Below, piece after piece: positions 33,957-43,510 of a DNA stretch of 64,000 bases (within the stretch, counting starts at the first letter, position 1; the number at the start of each line of letters is the position of its first letter). Position numbers and translations under genes: made by a program. This DNA comes from Desulfosporosinus hippei DSM 8344 (GTDB taxonomy: Bacteria; Bacillota; Desulfitobacteriia; Desulfitobacteriales; Desulfitobacteriaceae). Location of the stretch: positions 62,001 through 126,000 of the forward strand of contig NZ_FNCP01000009.1 in NCBI RefSeq assembly GCF_900100785.1. Direction: 5' to 3'. The notes beneath the pieces are model-generated. The model was given only the letters and a program-made list of their open reading frames with translations. It was not told the DNA's origin and did no database searches.

Positions 33957-34964
33957 CTACTTCTCAATAACAACAGCATGTCCAATACCCGGAATGGATT
34001 CCCCTTGTAGTGCTGAGGTAGAGCTATGAAGGGCACCACTGCCAACAAGCATAACCTTGGTTAACTCTCCGGCTTTGATCCGCTGCAAAATATCCCCAGC
34101 AAAAACTACAGAAGAACAGCCACACCCGCTCCCTCCTGCATGAACATCCTGGGTATGATCATAGATCAAAACCCCACAGTCTGTGAAATTGGTGCCAGTA
34201 TCTATACCGCTCTGTTTTAATAACTCACAGGCTAAGCCTAAACCCACTCCCCCCAGATCCCCTGAAGCAATCAAACTATAGTCGGTGGGTTGGAGTTGAA
34301 TATCTTGAAAGTGGTTTAAGATTGTATCGGCTACTGCAGGGGCCATCGCTGCCCCCATATTATTTACATCTTTTACGGCAAAGTCTATTACTTTGCCAAT
34401 CGTCGCTGAGGTAATTCGCGGCCCAACACCACTGCTGCTGAGAAGGACACTGCCGGCTCCGGTCACAGTCCACTGGGCACTCAAAGCCCTCTGAGAACCT
34501 TGTTCCGTCGGCAAACGAAATTGTCGTTCAGCAGTGTCATGATGACTCGATACCCCTACAAGGATCTTTTTGGCAAATCCACCATCAATCAACATACTTC
34601 CAACAGCCAGTCCGAGAGCCATCGTTGAACAAGCCCCGTACAACCCAATAAAGGGCAAAGCTATTTGCCTAGCTGTAAAATTTGAGGAAATAATCTGATT
34701 CAGCAAATCTCCAGCCAGCATAAAATCAATTTGCTCCTTTTGAATTGACGCTTGATCCATAGCCCCCTGCATGGCCTCTTGAAGCATTTTGCTTTCGGCA
34801 ACCTCCCAAGACTTTTCCCCATTTATTCCGTCCTTCCAGACCTTATCGAAACTTTTCCCGAGCGGCCCTTGTCCTTCTTTAGGACCTACCACTGAATAGG
34901 ATGATAGAATAACCGGCGGGTTAGCAAATACAACTGTTTGGTTTCCTAATCGTTTTAGATTCAT
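33957..34964 (-). CDS. spoVAD: Stage V sporulation protein AD
   Basis: 335 aa, thiolase-like fold. GACSTMALGLAVGSMLI near residue 115, SSHHDTAERQFRLPTEQG, GAAMAPAVADTIL and a GGSGCGCSSVVF segment near the C-terminus are family hallmarks. SpoVAD is a soluble subunit that binds dipicolinic acid. Encoded between spoVAC and spoVAE. Confidence 0.95.
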   Translation of the reverse strand: MNLKRLGNQTVVFANPPVILSSYSVVGPKEGQGPLGKSFDKVWKDGINGEKSWEVAESKMLQEAMQGAMDQASIQKEQIDFMLAGDLLNQIISSNFTARQIALPFIGLYGACSTMALGLAVGSMLIDGGFAKKILVGVSSHHDTAERQFRLPTEQGSQRALSAQWTVTGAGSVLLSSSGVGPRITSATIGKVIDFAVKDVNNMGAAMAPAVADTILNHFQDIQLQPTDYSLIASGDLGGVGLGLACELLKQSGIDTGTNFTDCGVLIYDHTQDVHAGGSGCGCSSVVFAGDILQRIKAGELTKVMLVGSGALHSSTSALQGESIPGIGHAVVIEK

Positions 34965-35030
34965 TATTTAACCCTTCCCATTTTAGTAGAGTTTAAATCA
35001 CATTTAATATCCGTTGTCCTCATACTTACC

Positions 35031-35498
35031 TCAGTGTAAAAGGTAGTATGCAAAACCCACCACAATTGAGGTAGCAATTCCATACACTAATACTGGTCCA
35101 GCGACGGTGAATAGTTTAGCCCCAACACCCATTACATAACCCTCGCGTCTAAATTCCATGGCAGGGGAGACAATTGAATTGGCAAATCCTGTTACCGGAA
35201 CGATTGAACCGGCGCCCGCAAACTTACCAATTTCATCATAAATCCCTAGACCCGTTAACAAAGCCCCTATAAAAATCATAGTAGCTGTTGCGGCAGTGGA
35301 AGCTTCAAGTCGCGCTAACCCAAGAGAGATAAACAAATTAATAATAATTTGCCCTATTGAGCAAATAATTCCCCCTACAATAAAGGCTAATACTACATTC
35401 TTGATAACGGTAGGCTTAGGGGTATACTGTTCTGTTAATTTCTGATATTTCTCCGGGGTCACTGGAATTGCAGGTTTAGGCGAAGATTGATCGTCCAT
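35031..35498 (-). CDS. spoVAC: Stage V sporulation protein AC
   Basis: 155 aa from ATG 35498, preceded by AAAGGAGGG seven bases upstream. Four membrane segments after an N-terminal cytoplasmic stretch; FIVGGIICSIGQIIINLFIS and GIYDEIGKFAGAGSIVPVTG are characteristic. Known in Bacillus as a mechanosensitive channel subunit for DPA. First gene of a minimal four-gene spoVA operon (AC-AD-AE-AF, no AA or AB). Confidence 0.95.
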   Translation of the reverse strand: MDDQSSPKPAIPVTPEKYQKLTEQYTPKPTVIKNVVLAFIVGGIICSIGQIIINLFISLGLARLEASTAATATMIFIGALLTGLGIYDEIGKFAGAGSIVPVTGFANSIVSPAMEFRREGYVMGVGAKLFTVAGPVLVYGIATSIVVGFAYYLLH

Positions 35499-35534
35499 CA
35501 CAACACCCTCCTTTCTAAACACTCAGATAGATTG

Positions 35535-35564
35535 TATTATCTGGCATATAAGTCTAAATTATAC
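35535..35564 (-). promoter_or_regulatory. Candidate sigma-G promoter of the spoVA operon
   Basis: On the minus strand GTATA (35564-35560), an 18-bp spacer and GATAATA (35541-35535). The consensus is GnATR-N18-CATnnTA; only the first base of the -10 differs. It lies 37 bp before the spoVAC start, and spoVA operons are known sigma-G targets. Confidence 0.5.
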
Positions 35565-35597
35565 TTTTTACTAAGATGATTGAATAAACTTTCTAAA

Positions 35598-35604
35598 TTC
35601 GACA
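35598..35604 (-). promoter_or_regulatory. Spo0A box upstream of spoIIA
   Basis: TTCGACA on the plus strand, that is TGTCGAA on the minus strand, an exact match to the 0A-box core. It lies about 30 bp before the sigma-H -35 of spoIIAA, where Spo0A~P activates spoIIA in Bacillus. Confidence 0.6.
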
Positions 35605-35633
35605 TAGCCTTACAAGGAATTCCCAAAATCAAA

Positions 35634-35660
35634 GCAGGAAAATTATGGATTACAGCGAAA
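35634..35660 (+). promoter_or_regulatory. Candidate sigma-H promoter of spoIIAA-AB-sigF
   Basis: GCAGGAAAA (-35, matches RnAGGAwww) with 11-bp spacing to AGCGAAA (-10, one mismatch to RnnGAAT). It lies 34 bp before the spoIIAA start and just downstream of a 0A box. The spo0A gene has the same arrangement. Confidence 0.6.
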
Positions 35661-35693
35661 TCTTAAATACTCATATAATTAGGGGGAATGGTC

Positions 35694-36038
35694 TTGAACC
35701 TTGAAAAAAAAATAGAACGCCTGACCCTACTACTGCGTATAGACGGCGAACTAGACATGCACACTGCTCATACTCTTCGACAAGCCATAGATAATGAGAT
35801 TGAAAAGCGGGGAATTCGAACGGTCATCCTTAATCTTCAAGACGTTCAGTTTGTCGATAGTTCTGGTCTAGGGGTCATCTTGGGTAGGTACAAAAAACTA
35901 CTTCCTTTGGGAGGAAAGTTGAAAATTACAAACGTACCCCCCCACATTTATAAAATCATGGAATTATCCGGTTTACCAAAAATCATCAGCTTCTATCAAG
36001 ACGAAGCACATGCCTATGAGGAAGGAAGGGGAGCTTAA
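35694..36038 (+). CDS. spoIIAA: Anti-sigma F factor antagonist
   Basis: 114 aa STAS-domain protein. The TTG at 35694 is preferred because AGGGGG lies seven bases upstream and the product then begins MNLEKKIERL like its orthologues; the ATG at 35688 is too close to the site. Phospho-acceptor serine lies in FVDSSGLGVILGRY (S56/S57). Dephosphorylated SpoIIAA binds SpoIIAB and frees sigma-F in the forespore. First gene of the spoIIA operon. Confidence 0.95.
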   Translation: MNLEKKIERLTLLLRIDGELDMHTAHTLRQAIDNEIEKRGIRTVILNLQDVQFVDSSGLGVILGRYKKLLPLGGKLKITNVPPHIYKIMELSGLPKIISFYQDEAHAYEEGRGA

Positions 36039-36039
36039 T

Positions 36040-36477
36040 ATGAAATCTAACCAAATAACCCTCACATTTTCAAGTATCGCTGAAAATGTAAGCATTGCCC
36101 GATTACTCATTGCTTCTATAGGGGGGCAATTAGATCTTTCACTAAACGATATTGAAGAACTCAAAGTAGCTGTTTCGGAAGCTGTTTCCAATGCGATTAT
36201 CCACGGTTACAAAAGTAACCCTAATAACATTGTTTATCTCAATCTAGAAATCACAAAAGATAGCTTGGTAATTGTAGTAAGAGATGAAGGATGCGGCATC
36301 TCAGATGTAGAGCAAGCTATGCAACCCGCTTTTAGTACGGATCCTGAACGAATGGGCCTGGGCTTTGTCTTCATGCAATCTTTCATGGACGAGCTTCAAG
36401 TAGACTCTAAGCTTGAAGTGGGAACAACTGTAACCATGAAGAAGCACCTCAAGCAAACACCCATCTCCTCTCATTAG
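36040..36477 (+). CDS. spoIIAB: Anti-sigma F factor, serine kinase
   Basis: 145 aa from ATG 36040 behind GAAGGAAGGGGA; two bases after the spoIIAA stop. GHKL kinase fold: ELKVAVSEAVSNAIIHGY (N box near 44-54), VRDEGCGI (G1, D82) and ERMGLGFVFMQSFMD (G2/lid). It phosphorylates SpoIIAA and sequesters sigma-F until the forespore is formed. Confidence 0.96.
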   Translation: MKSNQITLTFSSIAENVSIARLLIASIGGQLDLSLNDIEELKVAVSEAVSNAIIHGYKSNPNNIVYLNLEITKDSLVIVVRDEGCGISDVEQAMQPAFSTDPERMGLGFVFMQSFMDELQVDSKLEVGTTVTMKKHLKQTPISSH

Positions 36478-36490
36478 GGGGGGGCGCATT

Positions 36491-37300
36491 ATGATTCAAC
36501 GATTATCAGAAATGAATCTCCCCCATTTCCCTTTGCTCTCAGATAAAGAGATGATGGAATACCTTCATGCCGCTAAAGAAGGTGACGCTGAGGCTCGTGA
36601 ACGTTTAATCAATTGTAACTTGAAACTAATATTTAATTTGGTTCAACGTTTTTCACATCGTGGTTATGAACTGGAAGACCTCTTTCAGATTGGTACAATC
36701 GGACTAATTAAAGCCATTGACAAATTCGACTTTAGTTATGGAGTTAAATTTTCGACCTATGCCGTCCCTATGATTATTGGAGAAATACGACGTTTTCTCA
36801 GAGATGATCACCCGGTTAAGGTCCCTCGCTCTTATAAAGAACTGGTCTATAAAGTAAATCGTGCTCGAGATGAACTATCTGCCACTCTAGGCAGAGAAGC
36901 CACTATTGGGGAAATTGCCAACAGTATAGGAGTTGATCGAGATGAGATCGTCGCCGCACTCGAGGCTATCCAAAGCCCTACCTCTATTTATGATACTCTC
37001 TATCAAGACGACTCTGATCCTATCTACGTTCTCGATCAACTCTCTGAGGAAAAGGATCTGGATCCTGGTTGGTTTGAAAAAATTGCTCTTAACGAGGTCT
37101 TGGACAAGCTTCCCGAAAGAGAAAAGCGCGTCCTGCTAATGCGTTTTTACGAAGATAAAACTCAGAGTCAAATCGCTAGCCTGCTTAATCTCTCCCAAGT
37201 TCAAATCTCGCGGATAGAACGCGCCGCTCTTCTTAGAATTCGCCAGCTATCTCAGGTAAATGATCGTTCGGACGTTGACTACGGTGATAAATCGGACTAA
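36491..37300 (+). CDS. sigF: RNA polymerase sigma-F factor
   Basis: 269 aa sigma-70 family member. Region 2 has LEDLFQIGTIGLIKAIDKFD and VKFSTYAVPMIIGEIRRFLR, region 3 has PRSYKELVYKVNRARDEL, and region 4 has LPEREKRVLLMRFYEDKTQS followed by the LSQVQISRIERAAL helix-turn-helix. First forespore-specific sigma factor. ATG behind GGGGGGG. Compared with Bacillus, spoVA is not downstream but divergent. Confidence 0.96.
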   Translation: MIQRLSEMNLPHFPLLSDKEMMEYLHAAKEGDAEARERLINCNLKLIFNLVQRFSHRGYELEDLFQIGTIGLIKAIDKFDFSYGVKFSTYAVPMIIGEIRRFLRDDHPVKVPRSYKELVYKVNRARDELSATLGREATIGEIANSIGVDRDEIVAALEAIQSPTSIYDTLYQDDSDPIYVLDQLSEEKDLDPGWFEKIALNEVLDKLPEREKRVLLMRFYEDKTQSQIASLLNLSQVQISRIERAALLRIRQLSQVNDRSDVDYGDKSD

Positions 37301-37324
37301 TCAATCAACTGCCAGGACTAGAAA

Positions 37325-38473
37325 TCAAAAACCAAATACACCTTTCATAGTACGTGTCAACTGATTGACCAACCCTGCTTTGGCAACGGAGCGATCCGCA
37401 ATTAAGTTGACACTTGCTTGCAGTTGTTCATTTTGGTAAAGGAGAACTTCCCCTAACTTTTGTCCTTTTTCAATAGGTGCACTTATCTCTGGGTTAAGCT
37501 TTGTCTCGACCCAGAAATTTTTATCTTTCCCTTTTTCAACGGTTGCTCCCAAGGCTTTCTCTGTGATAGCAACAGCCTCATTTTCAACCCCTTTACTCAC
37601 CTTAACCACACCTTGCTTTTCTTCAGCAGGAGCGAACTGTTTAAATTCATATTTAGCAAATCCATAGTTATAGATTTTCATAGATTCTGCAAAATGTCCT
37701 CTGACTTGAGGTACACCCATAACAACACATATTAACCTGAGTCCGTTTCTCTCAACCGTTGAAGCAAGGCAATACTTAGCTTCATTAGTCCAACCAGTTT
37801 TTAGCCCATCAGCTCCGGGGTACCACCATAATAACTTGTTTGTATTCCAAAGTTTGAATTTACCCTCGCGCAAGTCATATTCTTTGATACTAGTCAGTTT
37901 ACGGATAAGGGGGTATTTTAGAGCTTCCTTAGATATGGTTGCTAAGTCATAAGCGCTTGTATAATGCCCTTCAGCCGGCAGCCCATAAGCATTGGCAAAA
38001 TGGGTATTTTTCAGTCCTAATTCTTGTGCCTTGCGATTCATTTCTTCTACAAAAGCTTCATGGGTACCACTGACGTGTTCAGCAACTGCAACACACCCAT
38101 CGTTAGCTGACCCGACTGCTATGGCAATTAACATTTGCTCTAAGGAGAATGTTTCACCGGGCTCAAGATAAATCTGAGAACCCCCAAGTTTACAGGCATT
38201 TTCACTCGCTGTTACTGTGTCTGTCAGTTTAACTTTTTCTTGAGCTACTGCGTCAGCCGCTACCAATAAAGTCATAATCTTCGTAACACTGGCAGGTGGT
38301 AACTCTTTATGCGATTCTTTTTCATACAGTATTCGACCAGAAGCTGCGTCCATTAAAATGGCGCTTGTCGCTTCAGTCTCGATCTCAACTCCTAATACCG
38401 GTTGCACGTTCATAAGACCTATGTTCCCAAGGGCAATTACCATAGCAAAAACTATTGATATAATTTTACGCAT
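37325..38473 (-). CDS. dacF: D-alanyl-D-alanine carboxypeptidase, DacF-like
   Basis: 382 aa from ATG 38473 (GGGGGG eight bases upstream). Signal peptide about 1-28, then serine-type S11 peptidase with S62-V-T-K65, SAN at 122-124 and KTG at 225-227, plus the C-terminal PBP5-C domain. Trims pentapeptides of peptidoglycan; DacF acts in the forespore in Bacillus. Upstream GGGAATAATA (38509-38518 on the minus strand) fits a sigma-F -10 but no clear -35 is seen. It is convergent to sigF, whereas in Bacillus dacF heads the spoIIA operon. Confidence 0.92.
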   Translation of the reverse strand: MRKIISIVFAMVIALGNIGLMNVQPVLGVEIETEATSAILMDAASGRILYEKESHKELPPASVTKIMTLLVAADAVAQEKVKLTDTVTASENACKLGGSQIYLEPGETFSLEQMLIAIAVGSANDGCVAVAEHVSGTHEAFVEEMNRKAQELGLKNTHFANAYGLPAEGHYTSAYDLATISKEALKYPLIRKLTSIKEYDLREGKFKLWNTNKLLWWYPGADGLKTGWTNEAKYCLASTVERNGLRLICVVMGVPQVRGHFAESMKIYNYGFAKYEFKQFAPAEEKQGVVKVSKGVENEAVAITEKALGATVEKGKDKNFWVETKLNPEISAPIEKGQKLGEVLLYQNEQLQASVNLIADRSVAKAGLVNQLTRTMKGVFGF

Positions 38474-38556
38474 TCTTTTGTCCCCCCTCATGAAATTTAG
38501 TGTGAATTTATTATTCCCGAAAACTTAAATTATATTGAATCCCGCCGATAAATAGA

Positions 38557-38598
38557 AAAAAAGCATTTGTTAACACATTAGCTAACAAATGCTTTTTT
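38557..38598. terminator. Bidirectional terminator upstream of dacF
   Basis: 16-bp perfect stem (AAAAAAGCATTTGTTA / TAACAAATGCTTTTTT), 10-nt loop, directly after the stop of the CoA-binding gene at 38604. It separates the nucleoside operon from dacF. Confidence 0.88.
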
Positions 38599-38603
38599 AT
38601 TGA

Positions 38604-39098
38604 TTACCTGCCATACCGTTTCAAAGGTACTTTGGCATCACTCAGCCCATGCCAGTAACAGGGACTTAAGTAGCGCAAACTTATTTTTGAGGGGTAAATT
38701 CTATGTCGAAGCACGCACCCTCGAATAACCTCAACCCCGGCCTTGTCACATTCTTCTTGAAGTTCTTTAGACCAGGTTTGTTCCTGAAACCAAATTTTAC
38801 TGCACCCTGCAGCTACAGCATTCGGGACTATGGATGTAAGCTTTTCGGGGAGTAAGCATGGGACAATAACTGTTACTTTATCCGTCAACTCAGTTAAGGT
38901 GGAGTAGACCTTACTCCCATCTAAACGCCCCAAACCTTCCGCAACAGGATATGCCGTACATCTAAATTCCTTTAAGGCCTGCCAAACCTTCCAGGCATGT
39001 TTATGTTTTTTGAATTTCTCAATATCTCCCAAAACCGCAAATGTATCCTGAGTCGATAACCCATCAGCCAAAGGGTAAATTTTCTTTTCCCTCGCCAT
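38604..39098 (-). CDS. CoA-binding domain protein (CoA_binding_2 family)
   Basis: 164 aa Rossmann-like protein. TFAVLGDIEKFKKHKHAWKV at the N-terminus, RCTAYPVAEGLGRLDGSKVY, KVTVIVPCLLPEKL and IWFQEQTWSKELQEECDKAG follow the fold of YccU/YneT-like CoA-binding proteins. The function of the family is unknown. ATG start behind GGAGGATTTTTC. It follows pdp by 69 bp and probably belongs to the same transcript. Confidence 0.78.
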   Translation of the reverse strand: MAREKKIYPLADGLSTQDTFAVLGDIEKFKKHKHAWKVWQALKEFRCTAYPVAEGLGRLDGSKVYSTLTELTDKVTVIVPCLLPEKLTSIVPNAVAAGCSKIWFQEQTWSKELQEECDKAGVEVIRGCVLRHRIYPSKISLRYLSPCYWHGLSDAKVPLKRYGR

Positions 39099-39167
39099 GA
39101 AAAATCCTCCTCCCAGTTGTACCTATACTATGCATACGTTGAGAGGAGAATATTATGAGTATAATGG

Positions 39168-40469
39168 CTATTGTATTACTTCATCAATTAAAGATGGAAG
39201 TTCAGGCCCTTCACTACTTACTGAAACTAATTCTTTAGCAAAAAGAATTCCTTCTGCTAACTTCTCTTTATCACTTCCATAAAGCTCTAAAATCGGTTCT
39301 CCAGCTTCAACCCACTCTCCCGCCTTTTTGACAAGCAAGACTCCTGTTCCTAAATCAATAGGGCTTTCTTTAGTGACTCTACCGGCACCGAGAGTCATAG
39401 CTAAGATCCCTATTTTATGGGCGTCGAAGGGCTGCACATATCCTGATTCAGAGGCTAGGATTGGCAAGTTCCACGGAGCAATTTTAAGGCGTCGAGAAGC
39501 TACCGCTTCGGTGTCTCCTCCTTGCTCTGAAACAAAGGCCAGGAATTTTTTCCACGCTGCCCCAGTTTCAATACTATGACGCAAGCATTTCTTGCCTTCC
39601 CCCACATTAGCTACTGAGTCGCCGGCTACCAACATCCAAGCCCCTAATTCGAAACACACATCCATTAAGTCCTTTGGCCCTTTCCCTTGGAGAGCATCTG
39701 CTACTTCAAGGACTTCCAGGCTGTTACCTACTGCACGGCCAAGAGGCTGGCTCATATTACTCAAGACAGCAATCGTCTGACGTCCTAGAGCCTTTCCGAT
39801 ATCCACCATGGTTCTGGCCAATTTTCGAGCATCCTCAACCGTCTTCATAAAGGCCCCAGAGCCATACTTAACGTCTAAGACAATTCCTTGAGCACCGGCG
39901 GCAATTTTCTTACTCATCACCGAAGAGGCAATAAGGGGAATAGAACTGACAGTTCCGGTTACATCACGCAGAGCATAAAGCTTCTTGTCAGCGGGAACAA
40001 GATTCCCTGTCTGTGAGATTACGGCTAGGCCGATTTTCTTAACTTGGGCTAAAAATTGATCTTGCTCAAGCTCAACAAGAAATCCGGGTATTGAACTCAA
40101 CTTATCGATGGTTCCACCGGTATGTCCAAGTCCTCTTCCGGACATTTTAGCGACAGGGACACCACAGGCTGCAACCATTGGACCAAGGAGCAAGGTGGTT
40201 TTATCGCCAACCCCACCGGTACTATGCTTATCAACAAATCTTCCCCCTAAAGCAGAAAGATCCAGCTTATCTCCGCTATTAGCCATCGAAAGAGTCAGTT
40301 CCGCAGTTTCTTCCAGGGACATACCTCTAAAAAACACTGCCATTGCCCAAGCAGACATTTGATAATCAGGAATATCTCCTTTCACATACCCATTAATGAT
40401 AAAGCCAATTTCCTGCTTAGTAAGGGGTTCCCCATCTCTTTTCTTTTCAATAAGATCTACCATTCGCAT
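39168..40469 (-). CDS. pdp: Pyrimidine-nucleoside phosphorylase
   Basis: 433 aa, thymidine/pyrimidine phosphorylase family. The signature SGRGLGHTGGTIDKLSSIPG is intact; DKHSTGGVGDKTTL binds phosphate, and KKIAAGAQGIVLDVKYGSGA belongs to the catalytic domain. It releases (deoxy)ribose-1-phosphate from pyrimidine nucleosides, which the phosphopentomutase encoded upstream converts. ATG 40469; M3 is an alternative start. Confidence 0.95.
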   Translation of the reverse strand: MRMVDLIEKKRDGEPLTKQEIGFIINGYVKGDIPDYQMSAWAMAVFFRGMSLEETAELTLSMANSGDKLDLSALGGRFVDKHSTGGVGDKTTLLLGPMVAACGVPVAKMSGRGLGHTGGTIDKLSSIPGFLVELEQDQFLAQVKKIGLAVISQTGNLVPADKKLYALRDVTGTVSSIPLIASSVMSKKIAAGAQGIVLDVKYGSGAFMKTVEDARKLARTMVDIGKALGRQTIAVLSNMSQPLGRAVGNSLEVLEVADALQGKGPKDLMDVCFELGAWMLVAGDSVANVGEGKKCLRHSIETGAAWKKFLAFVSEQGGDTEAVASRRLKIAPWNLPILASESGYVQPFDAHKIGILAMTLGAGRVTKESPIDLGTGVLLVKKAGEWVEAGEPILELYGSDKEKLAEGILFAKELVSVSSEGPELPSLIDEVIQ

Positions 40470-40509
40470 ATGAAATCACTCTTTCTAACCATAAACTGTT
40501 AATTTATTT

Positions 40510-41340
40510 TTACAGTACTCTCAAGATCCCCTGTACAAAATCAACAAATTTTTTCTCAACCCGTTCAGCAGTTTCCATAACTTCGGCATGACTCAATTTT
40601 TGCGGCAAAATGCCTGCCGCCATATTCGTTACACACGAAATCCCTAAAACTTTCATTCCGCCATGATTGGCAACAATGACTTCGGGAACTGTACTCATGC
40701 CAACCATATCAGCACCACTCACTCTCAAATGACGAATCTCGGCAGGGGTTTCATAGCTGGGCCCGCTCATTGCCGCATATACCCCTTCGTGAGGCTGAAT
40801 ATCATATTCCTGCATAATCGATAAGGCTCTTTTACGCCACTCGGAATTATAGGCATCACTAAGGTCTGGGAAGCGAGGCCCTAAATTCGATAGATTCGAA
40901 CCACGTAAAGGATTATCCCCTAACATGTTGAGATGATCTTTAATAATGATCAGATCCCCTGGCCGGAATTCCTGATTAATACCACCCGCAGCATTAGTAA
41001 CAATCAGTCCGGTTACTCCTAAAACTTGCATTGCTCGAACCGGAAAGGTCACTTCTTGCATAGTGTAACCTTCGTAATAATGAAAACGCCCTTGCATTAT
41101 CACGACTTCCCGTTCTTCAACCTTGCCAAAAACTAATTGCCCGGCATGTCCCTCTACTGTCGAAACAGGAAAATGGGGAATATCTTTATAGCTGATTGTC
41201 ACTTTATCTTTGACCAAATCTGCAAAAGCTCCTAATCCCGAGCCTAAAATTATTCCAAGCTCAGGTTTTGAGGAAACTCTATCTGTAATATATTTACGCA
41301 CTTCGTCTAATTTCGAATTATATTCCTTCTCGGAAATCAT
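40510..41340 (-). CDS. punA: Purine-nucleoside phosphorylase (trimeric PNP-II type)
   Basis: 276 aa. ILGSGLGAFADLV, GHAGQLVFG, QGRFHYYEGYT, GLIVTNAAGGIN, AMSGPSYETPAE and GADMVGMSTVPE are diagnostic of the high-molecular-weight-class trimeric enzyme for guanosine and inosine. ATG start behind TAGGAGGATGATTCA. Four bases after deoB, in the deoB-punA-pdp salvage operon. Confidence 0.96.
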   Translation of the reverse strand: MISEKEYNSKLDEVRKYITDRVSSKPELGIILGSGLGAFADLVKDKVTISYKDIPHFPVSTVEGHAGQLVFGKVEEREVVIMQGRFHYYEGYTMQEVTFPVRAMQVLGVTGLIVTNAAGGINQEFRPGDLIIIKDHLNMLGDNPLRGSNLSNLGPRFPDLSDAYNSEWRKRALSIMQEYDIQPHEGVYAAMSGPSYETPAEIRHLRVSGADMVGMSTVPEVIVANHGGMKVLGISCVTNMAAGILPQKLSHAEVMETAERVEKKFVDFVQGILRVL

Positions 41341-41344
41341 TGAA

Positions 41345-42526
41345 TCATCCTCCTATATTCCCTATCTCTTCATAAAAACTTTTTCCATTAAGTAACGGTT
41401 CACTATTTAGGTATTCTGTAACGGTGGCTCCTAGATCTGCGAAAGTCGACCTCACACCAAGATTAACTCCTCTAGACAAATTAGGCCCCAAAACTAAGAG
41501 CGGTACATATTCCCTTGTGTGATCTGTTCCAGGGTGAGTTGGATCACACCCATGATCAGCCGTAATAACCAGCATATCCTCTGAACGCAATTCTTGAAGT
41601 ATTTTGGGCAAACGCTCATCAAATTCCTCTAAGGCTCTGGCATAACCCTCAACATCATTGCGGTGTCCATATAACATGTCAAAGTCAACGAGATTAGCCA
41701 TAATTAGGCCATTCTCTGTCTTAGACATAAACTCCAAGATTTTATTGACACTATCCATATTCCCTTTGGTAAGTACAGAGCTGGTAACGCCCCGACCAGC
41801 ATAAATATCCTTGATCTTTCCTACCGTAGAAACTTCCAACCCACGTTCCTTGATATATTCCAACAATATCTTATGGGGAGGTTCAATGGCAAAATCATGC
41901 CGATTTGTGGTTCGATAAAAGTTTCCGGGTTTACCCAGAAACGGTCGCGCTATCACACGTCCTACTTGTAATTCATCGGTTAGCATATCCCTGGCAATCT
42001 GACAAATGCGCATTAACTCCGGTAAAGGAATGATTTCCTCGTGGGCAGCCACTTGAAAAACTGAGTCTGCTGAGGTATAGACAATGGGTTTTCCTGTCCG
42101 AACATGCTCATCCCCAAGGCGCTGAATAATTTCTGTTCCGGAGGCAACTTCATTCCCGATTACATTTCTCCCGATAGCTTTCTCATAACTGTCAATAAAC
42201 TCTTTAGGAAAACCTTTGGGGAAGGTCGGAAGGGCTCTCTCCAAAATTACCCCTGCCATCTCCCAATGGCCAGTTGTTGTATCCTTACCTAAGGATTGTT
42301 CCGCCATCTTCCCATAGTTTCCCAAAGGACTAGGGGTAGCCGGAACCCCTGTGATAGAATTAATATTCCCGAGACCGAGTTTTTGGAGATGGGGTAGATT
42401 AAGTCCCCCGCGCTGACGAGCAATATTACCCAAGGTGTAGCTTCCCACATCACCATAATTCGCTGCATCAGGCATTTCTCCAATTCCCACACTGTCTAAA
42501 ACAATTATTATTACTCTCCGAGGCAT
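41345..42526 (-). CDS. deoB: Phosphopentomutase
   Basis: 393 aa from ATG 42526 ([18 protein letters not shown], the usual DeoB start); a GTG at 42538 would overlap the xerD stop. Alkaline-phosphatase-superfamily metal ligands lie in [11 protein letters not shown], the phosphothreonine region in [13 protein letters not shown], and [20 protein letters not shown]. Interconverts ribose-1- and ribose-5-phosphate. Same xerD-deoB-punA order as Bacillus ripX-drm-punA. Confidence 0.95.
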   Translation of the reverse strand: MPRRVIIIVLDSVGIGEMPDAANYGDVGSYTLGNIARQRGGLNLPHLQKLGLGNINSITGVPATPSPLGNYGKMAEQSLGKDTTTGHWEMAGVILERALPTFPKGFPKEFIDSYEKAIGRNVIGNEVASGTEIIQRLGDEHVRTGKPIVYTSADSVFQVAAHEEIIPLPELMRICQIARDMLTDELQVGRVIARPFLGKPGNFYRTTNRHDFAIEPPHKILLEYIKERGLEVSTVGKIKDIYAGRGVTSSVLTKGNMDSVNKILEFMSKTENGLIMANLVDFDMLYGHRNDVEGYARALEEFDERLPKILQELRSEDMLVITADHGCDPTHPGTDHTREYVPLLVLGPNLSRGVNLGVRSTFADLGATVTEYLNSEPLLNGKSFYEEIGNIGG

Positions 42527-42534
42527 GCCTTCCT

Positions 42535-43443
42535 TCACTCCTTAAGCTTATAATCCGCTCGTGGATGAGCTTTTTGAAAAACGTCTAACAAGCGGCGCCT
42601 TGTCAAATGGGTATAAATTTGAGTAGTTGCAATGTCCGCATGACCTAGCATTTCTTGAACAGAACGCAGATCAGCTCCGTGATCCAGAAGATGAGTTGCA
42701 AAACTATGCCGAAACATATGAGGGGAAATTGATTGCTCAAGATTATGTTCTTTTCCCCATCTTTTTAGAATATAAACCACTCCTTGTCGCGTTAGAGCTC
42801 GACCATGAACGTTCAAAAAAAGAATATCCGTAGTTTTTTTTCCACACAAACGTTTTCGTGATCCACTTAAGTAACGCTCCAATACTTGAATAGCCTGTTC
42901 GCCTAAAGGTACAATCCGTTCCTTATTTCCTTTACCAATACAACGTACATAGCCAACATCCAATGAAACATCTGACAAACGTAATCCAATCAATTCTGAG
43001 ACTCGAAGTCCGCAGCTATAGAGAACCTCTAAGAGGGCCAGATTCCGGAGTGAAAGATCCGATTCCTCCTCTGATTTTAGTAGTTTGTCCAACGTCACTT
43101 CTGACAACACCTTTGGTAGTTGTTGATTTAACTTTGGAGTTACTAAATAGGTCGTTGGATTATCCTGGCGTAGCCCTTCGTCTAGTAAAAAAGCAAAAAA
43201 TCCTCGTATAGTTGCATTACAACGTGCAATAGTTCGAGGTGATTTTCCATTTTCTTTACATAGTAACAGAAATAAGAATAAGTCATTTCCCTCACATGCC
43301 AGAAGGTCTGTTCCCCGCTCCTTTAGATAAATCCTTAGCTGGCGCAAATCGCGTTCGTACGCCTGCCTTGTGTTCTCCGAAAGCCCACGCTCAACCTGAA
43401 GATATGTTAAGAACTTTTTTAATAGCTTTTCTTCGGAGGTCAC
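42535..43443 (-). CDS. xerD: Site-specific tyrosine recombinase XerD
   Basis: 302 aa. N-terminal SAM-like core-binding domain (1-90), catalytic domain with [14 protein letters not shown] (Arg I), [24 protein letters not shown] (HxxR) and [14 protein letters not shown] (His and nucleophile Tyr). Chromosome dimer resolution with XerC at dif. XerD rather than XerC is chosen from the conserved neighbourhood (YqzK upstream, deoB downstream). Confidence 0.93.
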   Translation of the reverse strand: MTSEEKLLKKFLTYLQVERGLSENTRQAYERDLRQLRIYLKERGTDLLACEGNDLFLFLLLCKENGKSPRTIARCNATIRGFFAFLLDEGLRQDNPTTYLVTPKLNQQLPKVLSEVTLDKLLKSEEESDLSLRNLALLEVLYSCGLRVSELIGLRLSDVSLDVGYVRCIGKGNKERIVPLGEQAIQVLERYLSGSRKRLCGKKTTDILFLNVHGRALTRQGVVYILKRWGKEHNLEQSISPHMFRHSFATHLLDHGADLRSVQEMLGHADIATTQIYTHLTRRRLLDVFQKAHPRADYKLKE

Positions 43444-43510
43444 TTATTATCCCCCCTTTCTTACATTGTTCTACACAGGCAGGGGATTTTCCTTGTTCTT
43501 AGGGATTCTA

